Notes: a model not told the origin generated them from the sequence alone. Positions 14,787 to 23,635 are shown, counted from the stretch's first letter. The stretch is 34,517 nucleotides of DNA from Ruminococcus sp. (GCA_021202895.1 JAJQCE010000002.1:1-34517), one strand, 5' to 3'. Translations and numbers: made by a program.

Positions 14787-15281
14787 CTACGCACACGCTG
14801 CCTTGGTTAGCGATTGGTGAGCCGCCAGAGAGCAGTCCAGCGTCCTCGAAGTTTCCGTTTCATAAATCCTGGCATGGGAATTGTCCGAGAGCATGGCATT
14901 GGAGCAGAAGGAGCTGTTTCCGTATGCTTTCGGCACGAAAACCGTCTGGTCGTTTACGTAGGCGACGGATGCCCGTGATTTTCCGCACGGCTTTCATAGA
15001 ACAGACTTGACCGTTCAGCGCCCAAGCCGCTGCGCTTGCCTGCAATAGACATATCCTGGCACGGACTTCCGAAAGTGATGATGTCCACAGGCTCAATTTT
15101 TCCGCCGTCCATAGCGGACACATCACCATAATGCTTGATAAAAGGCATCCTCTTTGTGGTCACCCGGATGGGAAACGGCTCGACTTCCGATGCACTAATC
15201 GGCTTGATTCCAACCAATAATGCGCCCAAACAAAATCCTCCGCTGCCATCGAATAGAGAACACAGGGTCAATTGTTTATGT
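14787..15281 (-). pseudogene. C5-cytosine DNA methyltransferase with a large internal deletion
   Basis: The N-terminal part is clear: motif I 'LTLCSLFDGSGGF', 'SEVEPFPIRVTTKRMPF', and motif IV 'GSPCQDMSIAGKRSGL' with the catalytic Cys in PCQ. Directly after 'RSSLFYE' the text jumps to 'ENHGHPSPT' and, after a frame change, 'VNDQTVFVPKAYGNSSF' and 'NSHARIYETETSRTLD'. These look like the far C-terminal region of phage/ICE-type enzymes. Motifs VI-X and the target-recognition domain are missing, so the protein cannot be active. The 5' end overlaps the end of the HNH remnant. Confidence 0.75.
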
Positions 15282-15723
15282 GCATTTCCATTTGTATCCA
15301 CCACAGGTTCTCCCTCCCTTAAGGCATGAGCATAAATGACTAGCACCTACACCTACCTGTCTTGCAGCAGATGACAGTCCATCATAACGAGCAATAAAAA
15401 TCCCATGCTTATCGAATTGAAGCACAGGTTTCATCTGCTTTCTGTTCAAATTGTAATAATCATGTTCAGCGCAACCGCAGCGTAATCAATGGCACGGTTC
15501 TTACAATCGGTATGTGCAATAACACACTCGATGCGAGTTCCATGTACATTTTGTTCAGCATTGGTCGCACATTCTAGGTTTTCAACGCGATTGTCCTTTT
15601 TGTCTTCGTTTAGATGATTTACAGTTGGCTTATTTTCAGGATTTGGTATAAATGCAAGAGCAACTAAGCGATGTACAGAGCATTCTCGTCTATATCCGTT
15701 CACACTCGGACTAATTCTGAGAT
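15276..15723 (-). pseudogene. HNH homing-endonuclease remnant (HNH plus NUMOD1)
   Basis: The frame opens just after an in-frame TAA with 'GYLRISPSVNGYRRECSVHR', then 'LVALAFIPNPENKPTVNHLN' and 'NRVENLECATNAEQNVHG', the HNH_3 nuclease core. After a frameshift near 15446 it continues as 'MKPVLQFDKHGIFIARYDGL' and 'SSAARQVGVGASHLCSCLKG', a NUMOD1 helix-turn-helix, and ends at TAA 15276-15278. The NUMOD4 N-terminal part is missing. Confidence 0.75.
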
Positions 15724-15902
15724 ACCCACTTTAGTTTCCTTCGGCTTTAAGAATTGCGAATTTCTTTATTTTTTATTATCAGTGGAAGCCCAAAATTGTG
15801 TAGAGGACGGAAAATTTGGTTTCTATTGACAAATTCATCAACATGAATACGATTTTTTCTAAAACAAATAAATATAAGCATATTAAAGGTAAAATATAAA
15901 AA
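15724..15902. other. Gene-free gap
   Basis: AT-rich sequence between the HNH remnant and the cotJ terminator. I see no supported gene; the hydrophobic minus-strand frame at 15747-15986 overlaps the terminator and cotJC and has no ribosome binding site. Confidence 0.5.
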
Positions 15903-15926
15903 AAGCCGTTCGCAGCTGAACGGCTT
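15894..15926 (-). terminator. Terminator of cotJABC
   Basis: AAGCCGTTC (15903-15911) and GAACGGCTT (15918-15926) form a perfect 9-bp stem, followed on the minus strand by a seven-T run. Confidence 0.88.
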
Positions 15927-15933
15927 AAAAAAA

Positions 15934-16536
15934 TCACTGAGGAATATCAAAGCTTGGATTATAAGCATAAAAATTCTTTGAATCAAGCTTATCTGTTATC
16001 ATTCTCAGTCCCTCTCCAAAGCGCTGAAAATGAACAATTTCTCTTTCTCTTAAAAATTTTATAGGATCTCTGACATCAGGATCGTCGACAAGGCGCAGAA
16101 TATTATCATAGCTAAGGCGCGCCTTTTGCTCTGCCGCCAAATCCTCGTGCATATCCGCTATCGGGTCGCCTGTTGACTGCAAATAATCGACAGTAAAGCC
16201 AACTCCGTTTGCACCTGACGGATAAATGCCCGTAGTGTGGTCTACAAAATAGCTGTCAAAGCCGGACTCCTTTATCTCTTTTGGAGTTAAATTTCTCGTC
16301 AGCTGATAAATAATTGCGGAAATCATTTCAGCGTGAGCAAGTTCCTCTGTTCCTATATCCGTTAAAATCCCCTGAACTTCTCTGCAAGGAGATGTGTATC
16401 TCTGATTAAGATAGCGTGTCGACGCTCCAACCTCTCCGTCAGGACCGCCAAGCTGTGCTAAAATTACTTTCGCAAGCGCAGGGTTAGGATTTTTGATATT
16501 TACAGGATATTCTAACGTTTTCTGATATTCCCACAT
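15934..16536 (-). CDS. cotJC: Spore coat protein CotJC (manganese-catalase family)
   Basis: 200 residues. CotJC is a ferritin-like four-helix protein of the manganese catalase family found in the coat of spores. The metal-ligand helices are visible as 'TSPCREVQGILTDIGTEELA' and 'HAEMISAIIYQL', plus the later 'DMHEDLAAEQKARLSYDNIL' and 'REREIVHFQRFGEGL'. The N-terminal 'MWEYQKTLEYPV' is typical. The ATG directly follows the cotJB stop, so translation is coupled. Confidence 0.95.
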   Translation of the reverse strand: MWEYQKTLEYPVNIKNPNPALAKVILAQLGGPDGEVGASTRYLNQRYTSPCREVQGILTDIGTEELAHAEMISAIIYQLTRNLTPKEIKESGFDSYFVDHTTGIYPSGANGVGFTVDYLQSTGDPIADMHEDLAAEQKARLSYDNILRLVDDPDVRDPIKFLREREIVHFQRFGEGLRMITDKLDSKNFYAYNPSFDIPQ

Positions 16537-16794
16537 TTAGCTTTCACCCCTTTCCCACGGAAACGGAGTGCTTACCCATTCCCAGTGATCTGTAGTATTG
16601 CTCGCCATAGCGGTTATCGGACCATATTTACTTTCATACTCGGCTGTCAGCTCCTCAAGCTCAGCCTTTTTTTCTTTGAAATACTTCAAACCATGTCGGC
16701 AGGTCGGATGGCTGTCAAGATAAATATTTGCTTCAATAACTCCAAATCTCGCTGCCTGTAAACGGCGAAGCAGCTTCTGTTTCTCACTTAGCAT
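16537..16794 (-). CDS. cotJB: Spore coat protein CotJB
   Basis: 85 residues. The family pattern is seen in 'LLRRLQAARFGVIEANIYLD', the 'SHPTC' motif and the C-terminal 'WEWVSTPFPWE'. CotJB is a small partner needed with CotJA and CotJC in the spore coat. Its start overlaps the cotJA end by 11 bases. Confidence 0.93.
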   Translation of the reverse strand: MLSEKQKLLRRLQAARFGVIEANIYLDSHPTCRHGLKYFKEKKAELEELTAEYESKYGPITAMASNTTDHWEWVSTPFPWERGES

Positions 16795-17023
16795 ACTTCA
16801 CCGCCTCCTCTCCGATAAAGGGCTTGTCGAGTCTGGGAAAAATTGTTCCTCGTGAAAGTCCTGTTTCATTATCGTATGGCGTTTCCCACGTCTGAAAAGG
16901 AACGTACACCATCGCAAGCGGCGTTTCCTTTGGAAATTCGCCTACGGGCATTGCACATTTATCCGTGCAGCTTTCGTCAGAAGATAAAATTTTGCCTAGA
17001 AAAGTCGGTTCAAATCCTTCCAT
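16784..17023 (-). CDS. cotJA: Spore coat associated protein CotJA
   Basis: 79 residues from ATG 17023, with GGAGG seven bases upstream; a longer frame reaching 17137 runs through the promoter and the neighbouring terminator and is rejected. The C-terminal part has the family text 'PLAMVYVPFQTWETPYDNET' and 'LSRGTIFPRLDKPF'. It is the first gene of cotJABC. A possible mother-cell (sigma-E type) promoter lies upstream. Confidence 0.93.
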   Translation of the reverse strand: MEGFEPTFLGKILSSDESCTDKCAMPVGEFPKETPLAMVYVPFQTWETPYDNETGLSRGTIFPRLDKPFIGEEAVKYAK

Positions 17024-17067
17024 TACATTACCTCCATTTTTTTCGATTGATTTCTGCCTTACACTAC

Positions 17068-17095
17068 ATTTTATGCGCCGCCTAAAATTATGTGA
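17068..17095 (-). promoter_or_regulatory. Possible sigma-E (sporulation) promoter of cotJABC
   Basis: The minus strand shows TCACATAAT (17087-17095) and CATAAAAT (17068-17075), resembling the sigma-E -35 and -10 elements (ATA-type and CATACA-type). The 11-base gap is somewhat short. No sigma-A promoter is seen here. Confidence 0.35.
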
Positions 17096-17128
17096 AAAAA
17101 AACGCTGTACTCGTAAAGAATACAGCGT
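17094..17128 (-). terminator. Terminator of the sugar-binding lipoprotein gene
   Basis: ACGCTGTA/TACAGCGT stem (17102-17128), extended by TC/GA, followed on the minus strand by eight T. It abuts the putative cotJ promoter. Confidence 0.85.
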
Positions 17129-17154
17129 CATTTTCATATTTTAAGCGATTATTC

Positions 17155-18567
17155 TTAATCGGTTCCGTTTTTAATGTCTTCGTTGATTTCCTCAATCAGA
17201 TAGTCAACAGTACCCTTATATTCGGAAACAACCTGAGTCCATGTTGTAGCTCCGCCGCCGGTGATCATCGTACCCTGAGATACAGTTGTCATAATAGTGT
17301 CCATTTCGGAGTTTACACCCGACTGTAAATCAAATACAGGATTCTCAGCAGCCATCTGATAAATCTGTGTACGCATATCAAGCATATCCTGATTCCAACC
17401 ATATTCGATAAGGCTCTCTTCAGTAATATTAGAAGTGTTGTCCTTGCAAACCATCAGGCAGTTCATATATGCCGCAAAGCCGTCAGGGTTAGGAGCGTTC
17501 TTGCAGAGGAAGTAGCCCTCAACTCTTGAAGAAATATAGTATGTATCACTGTCAGGATCTCTTGGCATCGGAACAAACATAATTTCTCCTGCGTCAATGT
17601 CACCAAAGACTTCAGTGTCAGCAGTCTCAATAGCCCACAGACCAACAGGAATGAACAACGTCTGATATGTACCAAGACCATAACCTGTAGTACCGTCGCC
17701 TCTTGTACTCCAGTTGTTTGACGAACGGTCAAAGCATACGCCGTTTTTCTGAAGCTCATACATGAAGTTTTGCGCTTTTTCAATAGACGGATCGTCCATG
17801 TTGTTTACAAGGTATCCGTCCTCAAGTCCAATCATAGGAACGCCGCTGGTCTCAGAAAGAGCCTTTACATACCAGTAGCCGTCAAGACCATACATATCGT
17901 TTTCAGCGTCTGTGAACGCTATGCACATATCCTGAAATACGTCCCAGTCCCATTCGTCATTTGCAAACAGCTCGGCGGGATCGTCAAGTCCGTTGTCCGC
18001 AATTGTCGTTGTGTTATAAACGCAAACATAGTTAGGAGAAACGTCAATAACCGCAATGTAGTGATCTCCGTTAAAGATAAACTGATCGCTGGCTTCCTGT
18101 GTAGAAGACCACAAATCAGATTCAAGGTCTATTACATCATCAATTGGCTCAAACATTCCCTTGATAGCTCCCTTAGGGAAGCCGTCCATATCGGACGCAG
18201 GGAAAAAGTCAGGCGAATCATTTGACATTACCGCAGTCGCAAGGTCGTCATATCTGGTATCCCATGTTGTCTGAACATATTCAATAACACCGTCATACTT
18301 TTCCTCAAAAAGCTCAAGCGCAGGCGACTTAACATTACCCTCAGACGGATTGATGTCATAGTGAGCCATCCACTTGATTGTCGTGTTCTCAAGCTCTATG
18401 TCAGGCAGCTGGTCGGCAAGATCCGCAACCTGTTCCTTTTGTGAATCAGTAAGATCTTTACCAGTGTCCTCCGACGAAGTGTCAGAAGAAGAGCTACCGC
18501 ATGAAGCCATAGCAACAGACATTGTAAGAGCAAGCGTTCCAGCTAAAATTCTCTTCATTGTTTTCAT
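17155..18567 (-). CDS. Extracellular sugar-binding lipoprotein of an ABC importer
   Basis: 470 residues. The signal peptide ends in a lipobox (SVAMASC, Cys23), followed by a Ser/Asp-rich linker (24-60), so the mature protein is lipid-anchored outside the membrane. The rest is a two-lobed solute-binding protein: 'ALELFEEKYDGVIEYVQTTW', 'SNDSPDFFPASDMDGFPKG', 'GYLVNNMDDPSIEKAQNFM'. The family delivers oligosaccharides to ABC importers. No permease is adjacent, and its own promoter and terminator make it monocistronic. The start ATG 18567 has AGGAGG upstream. Confidence 0.9.
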   Translation of the reverse strand: MKTMKRILAGTLALTMSVAMASCGSSSSDTSSEDTGKDLTDSQKEQVADLADQLPDIELENTTIKWMAHYDINPSEGNVKSPALELFEEKYDGVIEYVQTTWDTRYDDLATAVMSNDSPDFFPASDMDGFPKGAIKGMFEPIDDVIDLESDLWSSTQEASDQFIFNGDHYIAVIDVSPNYVCVYNTTTIADNGLDDPAELFANDEWDWDVFQDMCIAFTDAENDMYGLDGYWYVKALSETSGVPMIGLEDGYLVNNMDDPSIEKAQNFMYELQKNGVCFDRSSNNWSTRGDGTTGYGLGTYQTLFIPVGLWAIETADTEVFGDIDAGEIMFVPMPRDPDSDTYYISSRVEGYFLCKNAPNPDGFAAYMNCLMVCKDNTSNITEESLIEYGWNQDMLDMRTQIYQMAAENPVFDLQSGVNSEMDTIMTTVSQGTMITGGGATTWTQVVSEYKGTVDYLIEEINEDIKNGTD

Positions 18568-18657
18568 TTTATAAACCTCCTAAAGAAATCAAAAAAGTGC
18601 AGGGGATAAAGTCAACTGCTTCATCACCCAATACATACACATACTATTCTTATTTCT

Positions 18658-18686
18658 ATTATATCAAAAAAAGTTGCCGATTTCAA
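18658..18686 (-). promoter_or_regulatory. Sigma-A promoter of the sugar-binding lipoprotein gene
   Basis: Minus-strand TTGAAA (18681-18686), 17 bases, TATAAT (18658-18663). Confidence 0.8.
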
Positions 18687-18755
18687 TCGTCATTTTGCAA
18701 TATATCTCATGCTGATTTTTGGTTATTTTCCACAAAAATAAGCGTTTGCTCTGTT

Positions 18756-18782
18756 GGAATACGTTTTCAGAAAACGTTTTCC
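18756..18782. promoter_or_regulatory. 27-bp near-perfect palindrome, LacI/CcpA-type operator
   Basis: GGAATACGTTTTC, a central A, then GAAAACGTTTTCC; only one pair and the centre break the symmetry. Each half contains AAACGTTT or a near match, the core of LacI-family operators and of catabolite-responsive elements. It sits about 70 bp upstream of the -35 box, a position compatible with activation rather than blocking. Confidence 0.6.
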
Positions 18783-18936
18783 AAAAAGTCATTTAACCAA
18801 TTTACAAAAAAGTTTCATGTAAAATTCACCAACAAATCACTAGTGTGATAAAAGCATAATTAAATTAGTTTGGCAAAGTTTTTTCAAGCTTTGAGCAATT
18901 ACTCCTCAGCTCCAAATATTCATTTTCCTTTTTACC
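18783..18936. other. Gene-free AT-rich gap
   Basis: This gap lies between the operator and the zinc-ribbon membrane protein. I see no gene or clear site in it. Confidence 0.4.
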
Positions 18937-19635
18937 TCAGACAAAAAATTTTTTCTCAAGCGTTGTCCTGAGTGCAGGGCAAATCGCTATAATAATCAGC
19001 AGCAAGCCTATTATCAGGCAGACAATAAATGGATAGAATGACCATACAAGCTTGTCGTAAATTTCAAAGGTGTGATTGATAAGAAATTCCATCAGCACGC
19101 ACTGTGCACCCGTCAGAATTGCCGCTCCTCCGAAAATGTAAAGGTAGCCCTTTCTGACATATCTGCAAAGCGCAAGCACTGCCGTTACAATAATCATGCT
19201 TCCTCCGACTGTAGGAAACGCAAAGGTCAAAAACCAGTCGCCATCTGTGAAAATGTCGATATACAGCAGATAAAGCGTGCAGGCAGCAAAATCGCATGGC
19301 ACAAAAATCACAGGATTAGGCGAGCGAAACCATATTGGCAGTATCACAAGAACATAGCCTAAAATAAGCGCTCCTGTTACAATTCCCGACCATGTAATTT
19401 CACCGCTCAGGCTTATGTTGCAGATGAGCGACACAAGCACTCCCAATATAAAAATTGAAGTCACGATAAACATCGCTCCGAAACGGCTGACGCTCTGCCG
19501 CACCGTTTTTGGATTATCAGGATAAAGCGGATCGGAAAGAGTACGCTCAACATCGGGATGATAAGCTCTGATTCCGCAAATCGGACATTTTTCCTCGCTG
19601 TCCGCAAGTTCACAGCCGCACTTTACACAGTACAT
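18937..19635 (-). CDS. Zinc-ribbon multi-pass membrane protein (DUF6320-like)
   Basis: 232 residues. An N-terminal zinc ribbon (Cys3, Cys6, Cys17, Cys20) is followed by six or so membrane helices from about residue 50. It starts four bases after the acyltransferase-like gene, so they form an operon. From memory of similar pairs in Clostridia I associate it with DUF6320, but the function is unknown; a role in lipid or surface polymer modification with its partner is an inference. Confidence 0.8.
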   Translation of the reverse strand: MYCVKCGCELADSEEKCPICGIRAYHPDVERTLSDPLYPDNPKTVRQSVSRFGAMFIVTSIFILGVLVSLICNISLSGEITWSGIVTGALILGYVLVILPIWFRSPNPVIFVPCDFAACTLYLLYIDIFTDGDWFLTFAFPTVGGSMIIVTAVLALCRYVRKGYLYIFGGAAILTGAQCVLMEFLINHTFEIYDKLVWSFYPFIVCLIIGLLLIIIAICPALRTTLEKKFFV

Positions 19636-19639
19636 AGCT

Positions 19640-20935
19640 TCACTTCTCCTCTCTGCTTCTTCTCGAATTGCTCGAAAGCTTTGCCTTTAGTCCCATTTCT
19701 TTTAGATTCATTATAAATCTATGCTCCAGCACAGGCTCCTTGATACCTCTTATCATCGCAATATAGAGCTTGCCGTCATAGCTAAGCATTGCACAGTTGT
19801 TAGGCGAGGTATGCTGAACTCCAAGTGTAAAACCGAATTGCTCGACATATTTGTCCATTTCCTTCGGCAGCTTTATTACTCCCAGATTTGAAATAGTAAT
19901 GCAGGACTTCTTCTCGCCGTTTAAATTGTAAGCGATCTTCATGCCGATATTTTTTATAAACAGTGGCAGAATTTTCAAAATAAGCATCTGCTCCATTTTG
20001 ACATTTGAATAAATCCTTGCGCTCATTCGCTTAGGAGTAAGCTCAAGCTCCATCTGATGATGAACCTCTTTTAAAATCTCATCAAAGCTGTAGCTGCCTA
20101 ATCGAGGGTCAATTCCAGGAGTGACATACAGTACAAAATTTCTAAGCGAATCACTTGGAAACATTCTCCTTAAATTTGCAGGCACTAGAGCCTTTATCGG
20201 ACGGCGCTTTTTTTCTTCAACCCTTTCCTCCTGAATTTCCATAAAGGATTTTATCATTACCGCCGTCATAAATTCAGTCAAAGTGACATTATATGAACGT
20301 GCCTTTTCAAGAGCTTTATCAGCATCAAGCTCCGCTATAACTATGTTCTTAAATCCATTTTCCTCACGTCTGCCTTTAAGCTGAAAGGCCGTGGCTTCTG
20401 TGCGGCTTTTTTTTACCTTGCCCGCATACTTTAGAAAATCATCGGCAAGCTCCTTGTCGTTTACAGGCTCATTTCTATCAAGAACTCCGTATTCATAAGG
20501 AATTTTAACTTTATGAACAAGCTCTAAATATTCTGCGGCAAGGGATTTTAAAAAGATCATTCCGCCGTTTCCGTCAGCCACCGCATGGAAAAATTCCACA
20601 GCAATTCGGTTTTGATAATACAAAACCCTGATTGCGCATTTAAGTATATCGTCAAACGGCATATGCGTAAGCGGATGGTCGTACTCATAGATAACCTTCG
20701 GTGGACTTTCAATTTCTTCAAGATAATACCAAAATACTCCCCGCCTTACACGCACCGCAATTGACGGAAAACGTTTGACTGTATTTGCAAGAGCCTGCTG
20801 TAAAGCTTTGGGATCTATTTTTTCATTTAAAGTAACCGACAAGCGAAATACATTGCTCCAGTCGCGCCTTTTTGCCGCAGGATAAATTTTAGCCGCATTG
20901 TCAAGCTTAAGCCATCTAAGCTGTCTTTTTGCCAT
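19640..20935 (-). CDS. Condensation-domain / alcohol O-acetyltransferase-like protein
   Basis: 431 residues from ATG 20935 (AGGTGA four bases upstream; the ATG at 20950 lacks a site). The fold is that of the CoA-dependent acyltransferase superfamily (condensation domains, WES/PapA5, alcohol acetyltransferases). The active-site motif HHxxxDG appears as FHAVADG with His117 and Asp121; the first His is Phe. The DFGWG-like structural loop near residue 365 is poorly conserved. The substrate is unknown. The partner downstream is a zinc-ribbon membrane protein. Confidence 0.8.
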   Translation of the reverse strand: MAKRQLRWLKLDNAAKIYPAAKRRDWSNVFRLSVTLNEKIDPKALQQALANTVKRFPSIAVRVRRGVFWYYLEEIESPPKVIYEYDHPLTHMPFDDILKCAIRVLYYQNRIAVEFFHAVADGNGGMIFLKSLAAEYLELVHKVKIPYEYGVLDRNEPVNDKELADDFLKYAGKVKKSRTEATAFQLKGRREENGFKNIVIAELDADKALEKARSYNVTLTEFMTAVMIKSFMEIQEERVEEKKRRPIKALVPANLRRMFPSDSLRNFVLYVTPGIDPRLGSYSFDEILKEVHHQMELELTPKRMSARIYSNVKMEQMLILKILPLFIKNIGMKIAYNLNGEKKSCITISNLGVIKLPKEMDKYVEQFGFTLGVQHTSPNNCAMLSYDGKLYIAMIRGIKEPVLEHRFIMNLKEMGLKAKLSSNSRRSREEK

Positions 20936-21029
20936 AAAATCACCTGTCATATGAGTTGATTAATTATTTGAGAAGCAAAAGAGTCACATTTTCTGTTAAT
21001 ATTTTTTAGTCAGTTTTCTTCTCGATTTT

Positions 21030-21058
21030 AGTATAACATAAAAGATCTCAATTGTCAA
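21030..21058 (-). promoter_or_regulatory. Sigma-A promoter of the acyltransferase-like operon
   Basis: Minus-strand TTGACA (21053-21058), 17 bases, TATACT (21030-21035). It begins two bases after the GH94 terminator hairpin. Confidence 0.82.
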
Positions 21059-21059
21059 T

Positions 21060-21100
21060 ACTATAAAAACCGAAACACATATTGTTTCGGTTTTTATAGT
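21060..21100. terminator. 18-bp terminator hairpin between GH94 and the next operon
   Basis: ACTATAAAAACCGAAACA and TGTTTCGGTTTTTATAGT form a perfect 18-bp stem with a CATAT loop. It serves the minus-strand GH94 transcript; the U-rich part is inside the 3' arm. Confidence 0.8.
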
Positions 21101-21101
21101 C

Positions 21102-21120
21102 AGCCTAGCTATGCTAGGCT
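21102..21120. repeat. Second hairpin after GH94
   Basis: AGCCTAGC/GCTAGGCT with a TAT loop lies 26 bases past the GH94 stop, between it and the terminator. It may protect the mRNA 3' end. Confidence 0.6.
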
Positions 21121-21146
21121 TTTCAGTATTCGGTTAAAATCTTATG

Positions 21147-23555
21147 TTATCCCAAAACAACAGTGATTTCAGTTAAAGCGGTAAGCTTTTCAGCACTTAT
21201 AAAGCTTCCGTCAAGCTCTTCGCCGTTTACGGTTACGTTCTTGACGCCGCTTTCAACGTGGTCGGGATTTTGTATGTCTATGTTAAGGCGGCAGCCTCTG
21301 AATGTCTTTTCGATCCTGAAACCGTCCCAGGTGTGAGGAATTGCAGGTTCAATTACCAAACCATCGGCGTTAGGACGCATTCCACAGATTCCCTCAACGC
21401 AGCCTACCATAACAGTTGAACCTGTTCCCGTCAGCCAGTGAACGTGCGAACGTCCTGCAAAAGGCGAACGTGTAGACTCGGTGAACTGTCCGTGTACATA
21501 CGGTTCAAGAACCCTGATTTCCGCTTTGTCATTTAAGCTTGCAGGCGAGGATTCAAGGAAGTACTCAAATGCTCTGTCACCGTGACCTAAAAGTGACTCC
21601 GCAAGTATAGCCCAGCCCTGTGTCTGTGAGAAAATTCCGCCGTTTTCCTTAGTATCAGGATTAAAGATGTGCATTAGCGCTCCGTCAAAATAATTGTCAA
21701 CATAAGGCGGTTCAAGAAGCTTGAGACCGTAAGGAGTGTTTAGTATCTCATGCACGCTCTCCATAGCTGTTTCAGCCTGTTCCTTTGAAGCAAAGCCTGA
21801 AATAACCGACCAAGACTGTGGATTGAGCCACATATTCGCCTCTGGGTCTTTCTTTGCTCCGACTACAACTCCGTCCTCACGGATTCCACGGATAAATCTG
21901 TCCTCATCCCAGCAAGCTTCGAGGCTCTCACCTAGCTCGCTCTGCACCTTTTCAATGTATGAAACATACTCTGCATCATTTCTCTCATTAGCCATGTCCT
22001 TAATAACGCTCATTGCATAGTAAAGCTGGAACGCAACAAAGGTAGATTCGCCTTTCTTGCCCATCCTCAGACAATCGTTCCAGTCAGCGTGCAGACCCGC
22101 AGGCATTTTGTGATCGCCTAGACGCTCCATCGAGAAACGAATAGCGTTCTTGAGATGGTCGTAAACGGTGTCCTCTCCGCCGTTAGCGTAAACAATAATC
22201 TCATCTAAGAAAGCCTTGTTGCCCGTTTCGCCAATGTACTTAACTATTGTCGGGAAAAGCCACAAAGCATCGTCCGCTCTGTATGATGGATGTCCCGTTT
22301 CCTTAGCATAAACAGAGTTTTCATCGTTTTCATCAGGGCAGGTTTCATGTCCTGCGTTGTGATCGAACTTAACAAGCGGCAAACCTCCGCCGTTGTCAAC
22401 CTGCGCAGAAATCATAAAGCGAATCTTTTCAGCTGCAAGCTCGGGATTTATGTGGATAATACCCTGAATATCCTGAACTGTGTCACGGTAGCCATAGCCG
22501 TTTCTCAGACCGCAGTAAATAAACGAAGCCGCTCTTGACCAGATAAACGTTATAAAGCACTGATATGCGTTCCAAACGCTTACCATGTTGTTAAATTCAT
22601 CAGATGGAGTCGTTACCTTAAAGTTGTCAAGCTGACCGTGCCAGTAGCTTATAAGCTCTTCAAGCTCTGCGTCACATCTACCAGGTTCTTCGTAGCTTGC
22701 CAAAATTTCATCAGCAAGGGTGGGATTTTTCTGACCAAGCACATAAATAAGCTCTGCGCTTTCTCCTGGCGCAAGCATAAGCTCGGACTGCAAGGCTCCG
22801 CAGGCATTGCCGTTGTAGTTGCACTTGTTGTCGCAAATACCTCTGTCAACCGCTATCGGGCAGCCGTAATCTCTGTACGGTCCGATAAAGCTGTCAAGGT
22901 TTCCGTTATATGAGGAAACAGTCGCCCCCGCAAGGCCAAAGAAACGCTCTCTCCAGTTAGAGCCATTCTCGTCCTTGCCGCTGTTTTCGTTTATATGCTG
23001 AACTATTTTGTTGCCCTCAAACGAAGTTCTCGTGATGAAAAGAGTATACTGCAAATTAACCTGATCCTGCTCGTAATTATTTTCATTTGTAAATTCAACG
23101 AAGCCAAACAGTGAAAGATTTCTCACTCTGTCAGAATTATTTGTAACTACAGTTCTCCACACCTCGTGAGTTTTGTTAAGCGGTACATAGTATGTAACCT
23201 CCGAGTGAATTTCGGAATAATCCGCTTCAATTCTTGTATAAGCCGTACCATGATGGCAGACGGATTTATACTCGTCTAGAGGCTTGCCTACAGGCTGCCA
23301 TGACGCAGACCAGTAATCCCAGCTGTCCCTATCCCTGATGTAGACATATCTTCCAGGCAGACCAATGTTTGAATTAAAGCGATATCTTGCAATTCTGCCG
23401 TTTGCACCGCTCTTTACAAAGCTGTAGCCGCCTGCGTTGTTTGAAATGATTGCGCCGTATTCAGGCGAACCCAGATAGTTAGCCCAAGGAGCAGGCGTGT
23501 CAGGACGTGTGATAACGTACTCCTTGTTCTCCAAGTCAAAGTAACCGTACTTCAT
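21147..23555 (-). CDS. cbp: Cellobiose phosphorylase (GH94)
   Basis: 802 residues, full length for the family (about 810). It splits cellobiose with phosphate into alpha-glucose-1-phosphate and glucose in the cytosol, saving one ATP per disaccharide. The N-terminal beta-sandwich begins 'MKYGYFDLENKEYVITRPDT' and 'PAPWANYLGSPEYGAIISN'. The catalytic (alpha/alpha)6 barrel carries 'CGLRNGYGYRDTVQDI' and 'HADWNDCLRMGKKGES', in which Asp491 is the likely general acid. The C-terminal part ends in the usual beta domain after 'HWLTGTGSTVMVG'. The N-terminus and length favour cellobiose over cellodextrin phosphorylase. It is monocistronic, with AAGGAG before ATG 23555. Confidence 0.95.
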   Translation of the reverse strand: MKYGYFDLENKEYVITRPDTPAPWANYLGSPEYGAIISNNAGGYSFVKSGANGRIARYRFNSNIGLPGRYVYIRDRDSWDYWSASWQPVGKPLDEYKSVCHHGTAYTRIEADYSEIHSEVTYYVPLNKTHEVWRTVVTNNSDRVRNLSLFGFVEFTNENNYEQDQVNLQYTLFITRTSFEGNKIVQHINENSGKDENGSNWRERFFGLAGATVSSYNGNLDSFIGPYRDYGCPIAVDRGICDNKCNYNGNACGALQSELMLAPGESAELIYVLGQKNPTLADEILASYEEPGRCDAELEELISYWHGQLDNFKVTTPSDEFNNMVSVWNAYQCFITFIWSRAASFIYCGLRNGYGYRDTVQDIQGIIHINPELAAEKIRFMISAQVDNGGGLPLVKFDHNAGHETCPDENDENSVYAKETGHPSYRADDALWLFPTIVKYIGETGNKAFLDEIIVYANGGEDTVYDHLKNAIRFSMERLGDHKMPAGLHADWNDCLRMGKKGESTFVAFQLYYAMSVIKDMANERNDAEYVSYIEKVQSELGESLEACWDEDRFIRGIREDGVVVGAKKDPEANMWLNPQSWSVISGFASKEQAETAMESVHEILNTPYGLKLLEPPYVDNYFDGALMHIFNPDTKENGGIFSQTQGWAILAESLLGHGDRAFEYFLESSPASLNDKAEIRVLEPYVHGQFTESTRSPFAGRSHVHWLTGTGSTVMVGCVEGICGMRPNADGLVIEPAIPHTWDGFRIEKTFRGCRLNIDIQNPDHVESGVKNVTVNGEELDGSFISAEKLTALTEITVVLG

Positions 23556-23635
23556 AAGATTAAACTCCTTTAATTTCTAAATTTTGCACGGATATTTTGA
23601 AGCTGCGTCCGTCGCTTCGCAGTATTGCTTATATT

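Noticed and set aside
15747-15986. Hydrophobic minus-strand protein
   Set aside because: It overlaps the cotJ terminator and the cotJC end and lacks a ribosome binding site.
17024-17137. Longer CotJA N-terminus
   Set aside because: It would be translated from the terminator of the neighbouring gene through the putative promoter; CotJA proteins are about 80 residues.
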